This document shows positions 24,868-32,541 of a stretch of 64,000 bases of DNA, one piece after another (within the stretch, counting starts at the first letter, position 1; every line of letters begins with the position of its first letter). Made by a program: the position numbers and the translations under genes. The notes beneath the pieces are model-generated. The model searched no databases, had not been told where the DNA came from, and worked only from the letters and a program-made list of their open reading frames with translations. Location: positions 59,046-123,045 of the forward strand of contig CAJGCZ010000002.1 of NCBI GenBank assembly GCA_904501975.1, given 5' to 3'. This stretch comes from an uncultured Akkermansia sp. (GTDB taxonomy: Bacteria > Verrucomicrobiota > Verrucomicrobiia > Verrucomicrobiales > Akkermansiaceae).

Positions 24868-25155
24868 ATGCTTCCCTCTACCAAGAAAAAGCTATTTCAT
24901 ACCATCTACCTGTTAGCTGGAATAATCGGTATAACCTGTTCCGGTTATTTATACAGCTTACCCGGTGTGTGGTATCATGCTCAGGATGCAATCTTACTCA
25001 GAAACACCATTCTCGTACTCTACACCCTTGTTTTCTGGAGCAGCTTCGTCGTCCTCTTCTGCGTATGGTTGACACCATCTCACATATCGAAGCGAATAAC
25101 AACAATGTGGTGCGTCCTTGCGGTGATTACCCTATGCGGATGGCTTTTCAGTTGA
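24868..25155 (+). CDS. Small membrane protein, unknown
   Basis: A 95-residue protein with three predicted transmembrane helices (about 10-30, 43-65 and 73-93) and a short basic N-terminus (MLPSTKKK). I recognise no family. The ATG at 24868 is used because the frame upstream runs into the htpG terminator. No clear promoter was found in the 20 nt between them, so it may depend on read-through. The next gene has its own promoter. Confidence 0.6.
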   Translation: MLPSTKKKLFHTIYLLAGIIGITCSGYLYSLPGVWYHAQDAILLRNTILVLYTLVFWSSFVVLFCVWLTPSHISKRITTMWCVLAVITLCGWLFS

Positions 25156-25175
25156 AAGCATGAGAACATTTTTAC

Positions 25176-25204
25176 TTGTAGCGGAAAGTTCAACATGTTA
25201 AAAT
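25176..25204 (+). promoter_or_regulatory. Promoter of the 25.2-kb lipoprotein gene
   Basis: TTGTAG (25176-25181), 17-bp spacer, TAAAAT (25199-25204). It overlaps the first in-frame ATG at 25195, so translation should start at 25228 or 25234. Confidence 0.5.
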
Positions 25205-25227
25205 CAAAAACAAAAGAAACTCACAGT

Positions 25228-25839
25228 ATGAGGATGAGAAAAATAGAATTCCTTTTGATTGCCGGATTAAGCTTATCCGGTTGTACAGAAACGATACAAC
25301 AACGCATGATTGCAGAGTTGGAAGAAGCAGATGCTACGTTCGATGCCTCTGCAAAATACAAGGAATATTTGCAACATCATGGCGAGGATGCGCAAAAGCT
25401 TCGCGAAGCAGCGGCGCAGGCTTCAACCATCCGAATCCGTATCCATGTTTATCATTATCAAGGCAGTATCGAAGAAACCATTTCTTTAACTGAGGAGGAG
25501 GTTAAGGCAGTCAAAGAAATCATGGCAGAGATTCAGCAAACGCCGCCTCATACTTTCGACAAATGGCTGGAGGTAGAACATTTTTCGCAATTTGTTCAAA
25601 TGTCAGTATCTCAATGCTGGTCCGTGATGGAATTTGTATCTGCTGAAGATACAGTGCTGCATACCTTCCAATTCAATCAAATGATAGGAAGCACCTCACG
25701 TGAAGAAGCTTATAAGGTAGGCCGTGAGCTCAAACCTTATTACATGCTCCCCGATGCAGCCTTGGAACGATGGGACTCCCTCAACTTTATAAACCGTGCC
25801 GCTAATCGCCTTAACCAACTGAGGGACGAAACGGAATGA
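25228..25839 (+). CDS. Lipoprotein, unknown function
   Basis: A 203-residue protein with a lipoprotein signal (MRKIEFLLIAGLSLSGC, lipobox LSGC). The mature part is largely helical and acidic with no domain I recognise. It is followed after 20 nt by a second lipoprotein gene, so the two probably form an operon and act together in the envelope. ATG at 25234 is an equally possible start. Confidence 0.75.
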   Translation: MRMRKIEFLLIAGLSLSGCTETIQQRMIAELEEADATFDASAKYKEYLQHHGEDAQKLREAAAQASTIRIRIHVYHYQGSIEETISLTEEEVKAVKEIMAEIQQTPPHTFDKWLEVEHFSQFVQMSVSQCWSVMEFVSAEDTVLHTFQFNQMIGSTSREEAYKVGRELKPYYMLPDAALERWDSLNFINRAANRLNQLRDETE

Positions 25840-25859
25840 ATCGCCAACAATCGTAAACA

Positions 25860-26591
25860 ATGAAACATCATTTCCACCTCCTCAAACCTTTCATGCTCTG
25901 CGTTCTGTGCGCTATGGGATTAACTTCCTGCCTATGGACGCAGGTGAACACACACACGCTCGTCGATGCCGTTGGTAAAAAAGAATACATCGACTGCGAT
26001 TTTGAGGACTTAAAGAAAGCGCCCATATATCGCAAAGATGGGGTCTATTATGTGCAGCATACCTTTTACAAAGTACCGGCACGCGGGGAGGTGGGTAGTC
26101 GTTTGATTTTTGATAAACACCCGCGCGTGGAGCACCTGTACCTCAGCAGCTATCCCAAATACCAAGAGGGCATGGAGACGGTGCACCTCTACCGAGCTCT
26201 CGGACCTTATGAATTACAACGATTATTACCCAAAGCTCGTTATAAAGAAGAAAAGAAAGATGAATGGGTATTATCTCACAAATATTTTGAAGGAAAACAA
26301 CCTGTAACCGTCTTTACAGCCCAGGATAACTTACGAGAATTGCATCAGTTAAGCAACTCGTACATCCCGGAAGAAAGAAGCACCTTGAATTACATGGTAA
26401 TGCCCCTCACCGGTGCATTATATGCGGTGGACATACCTTTGACAGTTGCGTGCACCACAGCAGGTTGGCTCACCAATATAACCCTTTTTGTCACAGGTAT
26501 TCCTACGGCCTACCTTATCGAGGCGGTGTATCCCGATCAGCAAAAGGACGACGAACCCGAGGATAGCGACAAGGTTGACAAGAAAAACTAA
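25860..26591 (+). CDS. Lipoprotein, unknown family (paralogue at 58531-59154)
   Basis: A 243-residue lipoprotein (lipobox LTSC, Cys24) with a mixed central region and a hydrophobic stretch near the C-terminus (YAVDIPLTVACTTAGWL and onward), then a charged tail ending DKVDKKN. The same order (lipobox, VDxxGxK near residue 30, then a DIPL-S/T-containing hydrophobic segment) occurs in the protein at 58531-59154, so they look like one family. No known domain is recognised. It is the second gene of a lipoprotein pair and is followed by a strong terminator. Confidence 0.75.
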   Translation: MKHHFHLLKPFMLCVLCAMGLTSCLWTQVNTHTLVDAVGKKEYIDCDFEDLKKAPIYRKDGVYYVQHTFYKVPARGEVGSRLIFDKHPRVEHLYLSSYPKYQEGMETVHLYRALGPYELQRLLPKARYKEEKKDEWVLSHKYFEGKQPVTVFTAQDNLRELHQLSNSYIPEERSTLNYMVMPLTGALYAVDIPLTVACTTAGWLTNITLFVTGIPTAYLIEAVYPDQQKDDEPEDSDKVDKKN

Positions 26592-26606
26592 ACAATGAAG
26601 ATACAA

Positions 26607-26635
26607 AAAAGCTCCGAACAAGTCGGAGCTTTTTT
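26607..26635. terminator. Bidirectional terminator between lipoprotein gene and tRNA-Lys
   Basis: AAAAGCTCCGA (26607-26617) pairs with TCGGAGCTTTT (26623-26633) and has A and T tracts on both sides, so it can stop transcripts from both strands. Confidence 0.9.
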
Positions 26636-26641
26636 GTGTTA

Positions 26642-26714
26642 TACGTGAACCGGGACTCGAACCCGGGACCAATAGATTAAAAGTCTACTGCTCTACCAAC
26701 TGAGCTATTCACGC
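26642..26714 (-). tRNA. tRNA-Lys (UUU)
   Basis: The 73-nt minus-strand sequence folds as a cloverleaf: acceptor 7 bp with a G-U first pair, D arm GCTCAGTTGGTAGAGC, anticodon stem GTAGA/TCTAT with loop CTTTTAA (anticodon TTT) and T arm CCGGG-TTCGAGT-CCCGG. The discriminator base is A. The CCA end is not encoded. Confidence 0.97.
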
Positions 26715-26743
26715 ACTAACGTGCCATGCGTGGCAGCGGCGAG

Positions 26744-26772
26744 ATATTACACTTACGCACGCCGAAAGTCAA
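26744..26772 (-). promoter_or_regulatory. Promoter of tRNA-Lys
   Basis: Minus strand: TTGACT (26772-26767), 17-bp spacer, TAATAT (26749-26744), about 25 nt before the tRNA 5' end. Confidence 0.7.
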
Positions 26773-26930
26773 GCATTTTTTTAGAAAAAGTGAAATATTT
26801 TTATCAACCCAAATGAAACATAAGAGAGAATGACACAGTTGTGCATTTTCATGCTTGCAAGGGGGAGAGCTTAAAAGTAAAATACTCGCGTTAGCTTGCA
26901 CATGCGAAATCAGTCATAGAAAGAAAAGCC

Positions 26931-28640
26931 ATGACATTCCTCGAATTCATCCGTAAGAACCTGATAATAGCCGTCATTGTCATCGTCGGCATTCTCGTAG
27001 GCCTCATCATGATGGACTACGGCGATTCCGGCAGCGCCTTTTCACGCGACTATCGCGTGATTGTGAACGACACACGACACAAGCCGCAAGACATCATGAA
27101 CATGGGGTACAGAACAGAAAGCTACCTCAATCAACTCAATCGTCTTGCTGCGCCCTCATTTGAAAATCTTTTGTTGCAGTTGAGCGACCAGAACGGCGAC
27201 GGCCAGCTGGATGAAAGAGAAATGGTTTTCTATCGTTTGCAGCGCACAGCATCCCTCCCGGTGGAACCGAGTCTGAAAGCCGCTTACCTGCTGAACATGT
27301 GGGGCAACATCGGCATTCTGCAACCGGAGGAAAATCTGGCTGTTAACCGCTTGCTTGTACGCGAGGCCGGCAAGGAATTCGGCATTGTTCCTTCTAAAGA
27401 ACAGATTGATGCCTACATTACCGCCATGCCCGCTTTCCAGAAAAACGGCGGTTTCAACGCAGAAGCTTATAAGAACATCGTGGGCTATCGCAATGGCCAG
27501 GCCGATAATGCCGCAGAGCGCAGCTTCCGCGACCTTATTTCCGACATGATTATCTGGGACACCCTCACAGCTATGGTAACAGCTGATATCGAGGGCGACC
27601 TGACCGCAGAGAAGAAGATTGACCAAGCAGTGGCTCAATCCCTTAACGGCTGGACAGCCAGCTTCCCGATTTCCGCAGCCCCCGCAGCACCGGCACCTGA
27701 TGCCGAGGCCATCAAGGCATACTGGGAAAAGACCAAGGGTAACTATACTGTAGCCGAAAAGCGAGCCTTTACCATTATCAACATTATTGCCGGCGAGGGC
27801 ATGAATGGTAATGAACTGAGCGTCCGTGCTTCTGAAATCCAGGAATCGCTTACCTCTGCTGCCACGGAAAGCCCGGAGACAGTCATCACCAACAACATCG
27901 CTAACGCAGATTCCTCCTCAGGCTTGATTGATTATCGCATTATCCCCTGCGAGGAGTGCACCGCTGACACCACCTCTGAGATTCTGAACACCACCATCAA
28001 GGCCGGTAGCACAGAATCAACACTGTGCGCCTTGGCATTCAATAAAGATTTGTCCACCACAGGTGCCGGTCGATTCAGCCAAGCTTACCTTGATGCCGAA
28101 GGCAAGAATGCCTACATCATCCGCACGGACAGCATCACACCGTCTGTTCCCCTGCCTTTTGAAGAAGCAGAACCGGCTGCCCGCGCTGCCTTGGAAGCAG
28201 AATTGCACGTAGAGAACTTCTACAAAGTGGCAGATGAACTGCACAAGAAGATTGGTGATGAGCTGCTGGCCGGTAAGGATATGAAAACCGCCTTTGAAGC
28301 TGCCTCCGCTGCCGGAGCCGTTGTAACAGAGCTCAAAAACAGCCCGATTACAGAAGTAGCACGCCTGCAGGAGCAAGGCTTGGAGCTTAGTGAGGCCGGC
28401 ATGCGCAAGCTCAATCTGCACGAGTCTGCCCTCCGTCGCACTGCATCCGGCACCTTGGCTCCGCTTGTTAAGAGCGCAGCAGAGGCCGTCATTACCGGTA
28501 TCACCGGCAGAACTTGCGAGGAGATGCCCCAAAGCAGCAATCACCAGCTGCGCATTCTTCAGTTGAAGGATGAGCTCATGCAGGAATGGATTCGCACCTC
28601 TTACACACGCTATAAGGTGCTGCCGAATCAGGAACAATAA
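26931..28640 (+). CDS. PpiD/SurA-like membrane-anchored chaperone with EF-hand
   Basis: A 569-residue protein with one N-terminal transmembrane helix (about 11-29) and a long periplasmic part. Its layout resembles PpiD: a SurA-N-like helical region (about 130-240, LLVREAGKEFGIVPSKEQIDAYI), a central region starting KAYWEKTKGNYTVAEKRAF, and a helical C-terminus. No convincing peptidyl-prolyl isomerase core is visible. Residues about 86-98 read DQNGDGQLDEREM, a canonical calcium-binding EF-hand loop, which PpiD and SurA do not normally have. It probably assists folding of exported proteins. A terminator follows. Confidence 0.75.
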   Translation: MTFLEFIRKNLIIAVIVIVGILVGLIMMDYGDSGSAFSRDYRVIVNDTRHKPQDIMNMGYRTESYLNQLNRLAAPSFENLLLQLSDQNGDGQLDEREMVFYRLQRTASLPVEPSLKAAYLLNMWGNIGILQPEENLAVNRLLVREAGKEFGIVPSKEQIDAYITAMPAFQKNGGFNAEAYKNIVGYRNGQADNAAERSFRDLISDMIIWDTLTAMVTADIEGDLTAEKKIDQAVAQSLNGWTASFPISAAPAAPAPDAEAIKAYWEKTKGNYTVAEKRAFTIINIIAGEGMNGNELSVRASEIQESLTSAATESPETVITNNIANADSSSGLIDYRIIPCEECTADTTSEILNTTIKAGSTESTLCALAFNKDLSTTGAGRFSQAYLDAEGKNAYIIRTDSITPSVPLPFEEAEPAARAALEAELHVENFYKVADELHKKIGDELLAGKDMKTAFEAASAAGAVVTELKNSPITEVARLQEQGLELSEAGMRKLNLHESALRRTASGTLAPLVKSAAEAVITGITGRTCEEMPQSSNHQLRILQLKDELMQEWIRTSYTRYKVLPNQEQ

Positions 28641-28668
28641 TCCATCCTCAAGCAAATTACCTCATGAA

Positions 28669-28708
28669 GCATGAGGCTCGGCACCAAGACCGGCCTCATG
28701 CTTTTTTT
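28669..28708 (+). terminator. Terminator after the PpiD-like gene
   Basis: A 9-bp stem GCATGAGGC (28669-28677) with GCCTCATGC (28693-28701), then TTTTTTT. An in-frame ATG for the next gene lies inside it and is therefore unlikely to be used. Confidence 0.9.
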
Positions 28709-28738
28709 AACAGAATTTCACCCCCTTTTGCATCATTT

Positions 28739-30367
28739 ATGACAACCTTACCTCCACAAACAAAATACATCATTGGCAATGAAGCCTGCGAGCGCTTCTG
28801 CTTCTACGGCATGAAGGCCATCCTCATGGTGTATATGACCGATGTACTGCTGATGTCCAAGAACTCTGCACAAGAGATTGTGCACCTGTTTAACGCCATC
28901 ATCTACATTTTACCCCTCATCGGTGCCTGGTTGGCAGACCGTTTCCTGGGGCGCTACAAAACGATTTTGTTCATCTCACTGTTCTACTGTTTAGGCAATG
29001 CCGTGTTGGCTATGTCCGATTTTGCAGCAAGCATTGAGAGCAAGCAAATGATACTCTTTGCCGGTCTGTTTATTATTGCAATCGGTACCGGCGGCATCAA
29101 GCCCTGCGTCTCCGCCTTTGTGGGCGACCAAGCCGGCGGCTTTGATTCCCAGACCATGACCCGCATTTACTCGGCCTTCTACTGGTCCATCAACTTCGGT
29201 TCATTCTTTGCCATGCTGGTCATCCCCTTTGTGCGCGACAACTGGGGCTACGGCATAGCTTTTGCCATTCCGGGCATCTTCATGGCACTCTCCACCTTCG
29301 TATTCTGGCTGGGTCGCAAAACCTATAAGCACAAGGAACCCGCACAGCCGGAGTTCATGAGCATCCTGCTCTGTCGTATCTTTGGTGGAGCTCGCAAAGC
29401 TTGCGAACGATTCAGCGGCGAAAAAGTTGCCGCCACAACATCCACCGCGCTCAAAATTGCCGGTTTCATTGTAGTGGCTCCCATCATCTTTGCTTTAGCC
29501 GCCTGTGCCCACAATGGAGCTTACGATATTGCTGCACTCTCCGGCCTCAATGAAACGCAGAGCAAGCTCTGTGCCTTGTTGGCAGTCTTCTTATACACAG
29601 TAGCTATTGTTATTGCAGGGCTTAAGCTTGCCGCAACGCTGAAATTGCGTAATTTCTTCGGCACAGCAGGCAGCATGCTCTTCTGCAGCAAAGAAGAAAC
29701 AGAACAGCTCTACGATGCAGAAGAACGAAAGGGAGCCCGCAATATGATTCGCATTCTGGTAACCTTCCTTCTTGTCATTCCGTTCTGGAGTCTTTTTGAC
29801 CAAACTGCATCCAGCTGGCTGGTACAGGGTAAGACCATGAAGGAAATCAGCTTCACGCTGTTCGACCTGAATATCAACTTTGGGGCAGAGCAAATGCAGA
29901 GTCTCAATCCTCTGCTGGTCATGGTTCTCATCCCCATGCTCACGCTGTTGGTCTATCCGAAGGTGAAGAAGCTGGCCAGTCCGCTTGTCAGAATGGGTAT
30001 CGGCATTGTACTGGCCGGTCTCTCATTCGGCATGGTGGCTATTATTCAAAGTGTGCTCGATAGCGGCGTCACACTTTCCATCCTGTGGCAGAGTGTGCCG
30101 TACCTTGTACTCACCGTAGCAGAAATTCTGGTAAGCACCACGGGCTTGGAATACGCTTACACCGCCGCCGGCGAGAAGCTTAAGAGTATTGTCTCCAGCT
30201 TCTGGTCTCTTACCATCGCTCTGGGCAATGTTCTGGTTATCTGCATCACCTCTGTTATCTCGGGTGCCAGCACCTCTGCCTTTGTGCTCTACGGACTGAT
30301 GAGCTTGCTTGTGGGCTTGCTCTTCATGTTTGTGACCAGCCGCCGTTGCATGCAACCCGAAGCCTAA
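28739..30367 (+). CDS. Proton-dependent oligopeptide transporter (POT/PTR2)
   Basis: A 542-residue transporter of the major facilitator fold with about 12-14 helices. It has the proton-coupling motif ExxER in NEACERFCFYG at residues 13-18, LADRFLGRYKTI after helix 2, and the PTR2 signature GTGGIKPCVSAFVGDQ. It imports di- or tripeptides with protons across the inner membrane, fitting a host-protein-using lifestyle. The ATG at 28739 is used because the upstream extension crosses the previous terminator. A Nudix gene follows after 15 nt. Confidence 0.93.
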   Translation: MTTLPPQTKYIIGNEACERFCFYGMKAILMVYMTDVLLMSKNSAQEIVHLFNAIIYILPLIGAWLADRFLGRYKTILFISLFYCLGNAVLAMSDFAASIESKQMILFAGLFIIAIGTGGIKPCVSAFVGDQAGGFDSQTMTRIYSAFYWSINFGSFFAMLVIPFVRDNWGYGIAFAIPGIFMALSTFVFWLGRKTYKHKEPAQPEFMSILLCRIFGGARKACERFSGEKVAATTSTALKIAGFIVVAPIIFALAACAHNGAYDIAALSGLNETQSKLCALLAVFLYTVAIVIAGLKLAATLKLRNFFGTAGSMLFCSKEETEQLYDAEERKGARNMIRILVTFLLVIPFWSLFDQTASSWLVQGKTMKEISFTLFDLNINFGAEQMQSLNPLLVMVLIPMLTLLVYPKVKKLASPLVRMGIGIVLAGLSFGMVAIIQSVLDSGVTLSILWQSVPYLVLTVAEILVSTTGLEYAYTAAGEKLKSIVSSFWSLTIALGNVLVICITSVISGASTSAFVLYGLMSLLVGLLFMFVTSRRCMQPEA

Positions 30368-30382
30368 TTACAACACGCAATC

Positions 30383-30955
30383 ATGGGCATGAATCCGCAT
30401 GATGAACGAGCAACACTCTGCACGCAGCTTTCCCGCTATATGGAAAAGCATCCGGAAAACCGGGCTAACGCAGAGCGCGTGCTCCAATTCGTGATGGAAA
30501 CGCCGGATTGCTTTGAGAGAGGACACCAAGCAGGCCACATTACCGGGTCTGCTTGGCTCCTCAATGCAGCAGCAGATAAAGCCCTGCTCACCCTGCACCA
30601 CAAGCTGCGCATTTGGGTTCAGCCCGGCGGCCATGCCGACGGCGATGCCAATGTGTTGCGGGTAGCCCTTCGGGAAGCGGAAGAAGAAAGCGGCATTCTC
30701 GGCTTAACAGCGCTGAGCCCGGAAATATTTGACGTGGATATTCACACCATACCGGCACGCCCCACAGCAGGAGAGCCGGAGCATTTGCATTACGACATAC
30801 GCTATTTGCTCCAAGCCCCACACGAAAGTTTTATCATCTCCGATGAATCCGATGCGCTCGGTTGGTTTACGCGCGAGGAAATCCATCATTTAACGCCACC
30901 GGCTGATGATGCTACCTTGCGTCTGGCCGCGCTTTGGCCGAAAGATAAGGAGTAA
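30383..30955 (+). CDS. Nudix hydrolase
   Basis: A 190-residue protein with a complete Nudix box at about residues 77-99 (GGHADGDANVLRVALREAEEESG; pattern Gx5Ex7REUxEExGU). It hydrolyses a nucleoside diphosphate linked to some group; the substrate cannot be read from sequence. A second ATG two codons in is possible. It is probably co-transcribed with the peptide transporter. Confidence 0.9.
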   Translation: MGMNPHDERATLCTQLSRYMEKHPENRANAERVLQFVMETPDCFERGHQAGHITGSAWLLNAAADKALLTLHHKLRIWVQPGGHADGDANVLRVALREAEEESGILGLTALSPEIFDVDIHTIPARPTAGEPEHLHYDIRYLLQAPHESFIISDESDALGWFTREEIHHLTPPADDATLRLAALWPKDKE

Positions 30956-30990
30956 ACGGTCTCTTGCTCCGTTTGTGACACAAAACATGC

Positions 30991-31019
30991 TTGACGAATC
31001 ATGCAGAATAACGCATGAT
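30991..31019 (+). promoter_or_regulatory. Promoter of the 31-kb lipoprotein gene (leaderless type)
   Basis: TTGACG (30991-30996), 17-bp spacer, CATGAT (31014-31019). The start at about 31026 coincides with a GTG at 31027 and falls past the ATG at 31015. Confidence 0.4.
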
Positions 31020-31026
31020 ACAGATT

Positions 31027-31449
31027 GTGAAAACACTCTCATTAACAGGCATCTCTCTTCTCACAGCCATCAGCTTGCTGACAACTGGCTGCAATCGCGA
31101 GGAGACCGATCAGATTTACACCGAAAAAGCGCTTGAAGCGAACGCCAAGCTCAAGCAGGAGATTTCTCGCCTCAAACAAGATATTCGTGAGGCCGATGAT
31201 TCCACCCCCGATAAATTGGAAGAAACCGTTGCCCAGCTTGAAAAGAAGCTGCAAGATATTCGCAACGAAGAAAAGAGCACTCTGACTGATTGCGTTACTC
31301 TTTGCGAGGAATGGGATAAATGTAATTTTAAGCGAGCCCAATTAAACGCAGCACTCGAAGAACTTACTTCCATCTTCAACAACGAAATTGAAGATGCCCG
31401 CAAACAGAAAAACAAACTCTCCCGAGACAATGAGTATTTCAACCAATAA
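31027..31449 (+). CDS. Coiled-coil lipoprotein
   Basis: A 140-residue lipoprotein if read from the GTG at 31027, giving a typical signal MKTLSLTG...LLTTGC (lipobox TTGC, Cys22). The ATG at 31015 would add four residues before the lysine. The mature part is mostly a charged coiled coil (two long heptad stretches, about 33-80 and 100-140) with two Cys in TDCVTLCEEWDKC. The function is unknown. Its end overlaps the next gene by 20 nt, so the two products are probably made together and may interact through their coils. Confidence 0.75.
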   Translation: MKTLSLTGISLLTAISLLTTGCNREETDQIYTEKALEANAKLKQEISRLKQDIREADDSTPDKLEETVAQLEKKLQDIRNEEKSTLTDCVTLCEEWDKCNFKRAQLNAALEELTSIFNNEIEDARKQKNKLSRDNEYFNQ

Positions 31450-32449
31450 GCCTGAGAACGAAGACGAAAAGTTTGCGGACATCGTCTATGCTCCTCATGC
31501 TGATTCCAAGCAAGAGGAAAAGGTCGCCCCCGCTCCCGCAGAGGAAACCACAAAGGCTCCTACAGAAGGCCAGGCAGACGACAAAGCTGAAGAAAAGAAG
31601 AAACAGGGTAAAAAATCCTCCTACTGGATGGATATCGCCTTGGTATCCACATTGGTGGTTATTTTGGGTGTAGGCTGCTACTTCATCAAAACACAGATGG
31701 AGCGCTACGATGTACCTACCCCCTACGAGGAAGCATGCGCAGAATACGACCGACTTTCTGCGGAGTTTAATCATATCATCTCCAACAGAAGCCAGGTAAA
31801 CAATATTCAGCGCGTAAAAACCCTGCAAGGCCGCATCACTGCCCTTGAGACAGAAATTGAACAAGCCACGGCAAGCTTGAATAAAGCCCGAGAAAAGAAG
31901 GCCGGTATTACCTCTTCCATCGCTCAGGAAAAACAAGCTATCGACAGCGCTCGTTACAACCTGCGCGAAAGCGATCGCGACTACCGCGCCAAAGCCATGG
32001 CAGAATTGCCCGGTCTGCCTGTCGGCAACGTCATTAACCGTCAGCGTAACAGCGTGTTCAACGATGCCATCATCTATACCGTAGACATGCAGGCACGCCG
32101 CATTCACTTCCGCTCCACTTCCGGGCAAGTTAACTGGCTCATTAAGGATATTTCCAAAAAAGAACTACCGCCCATTGTTCGCTACGCCCTCAACTTGGCA
32201 GATTTGGTAGACATGAGCGTACTGGACGAAGAAGGAAAGCCGGAAGGCAAGAAGCGCCCCGTTGCACGCCGCGAAACGCCGCATTTAACAACAACGGAAA
32301 GCACCGACAGCTATGACCCGCAGCCCGGCGCACCGGTCATTAGCAGCGGGCACACGGAAACCCTCTCCTCCGAGCCCACTTCCACCGAAGAGACAGACCA
32401 AAACGAGCAGCCTACATGGGAGGCACCTACCGGGGATTTGCCATTCTAA
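31430..32449 (+). CDS. Membrane-anchored coiled-coil protein, unknown
   Basis: A 339-residue protein. The first 60 residues are acidic, proline-rich and probably cytoplasmic. One transmembrane helix follows (about 68-88), then a periplasmic coiled coil (about 100-185), a small folded part (about 190-250) and a Ser/Thr/Pro/Glu-rich tail. The layout recalls scaffold or envelope-spanning proteins, but I recognise no family. The start at 31430 lies inside the preceding lipoprotein gene, which suggests translational coupling. Confidence 0.7.
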   Translation: MSISTNKPENEDEKFADIVYAPHADSKQEEKVAPAPAEETTKAPTEGQADDKAEEKKKQGKKSSYWMDIALVSTLVVILGVGCYFIKTQMERYDVPTPYEEACAEYDRLSAEFNHIISNRSQVNNIQRVKTLQGRITALETEIEQATASLNKAREKKAGITSSIAQEKQAIDSARYNLRESDRDYRAKAMAELPGLPVGNVINRQRNSVFNDAIIYTVDMQARRIHFRSTSGQVNWLIKDISKKELPPIVRYALNLADLVDMSVLDEEGKPEGKKRPVARRETPHLTTTESTDSYDPQPGAPVISSGHTETLSSEPTSTEETDQNEQPTWEAPTGDLPF

Positions 32450-32474
32450 GCAAATTGACATCACTTTACTCATC

Positions 32475-32513
32475 AGCCTGAATACTGTATGGCGGTATTC
32501 AGGCTTGATTTTT
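32475..32513 (+). terminator. Terminator after the coiled-coil pair
   Basis: A perfect 11-bp stem (32475-32485 with 32495-32505), then TGATTTTT. It overlaps the -35 of the next promoter. Confidence 0.8.
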
Positions 32514-32533
32514 ATGAAAATATCTCGGATACT
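32505..32533 (+). promoter_or_regulatory. Promoter of the LolC/E-like gene (leaderless type)
   Basis: TTGATT (32505-32510), 17-bp spacer, GATACT (32528-32533), then 8 nt to the ATG. Confidence 0.4.
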
Positions 32534-32541
32534 AAGGGCAC

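Noticed and set aside
21828..26714. A genomic island between the recombinase and tRNA-Lys
   Set aside because: The interval contains htpG and ordinary lipoprotein genes, no mobility or cargo genes, and I saw no repeated tRNA 3' end next to the recombinase.
28664..28738. An N-terminal extension of the peptide transporter
   Set aside because: The extra 25 codons lie on the terminator of the preceding gene; the transporter's family N-terminus begins at 28739.
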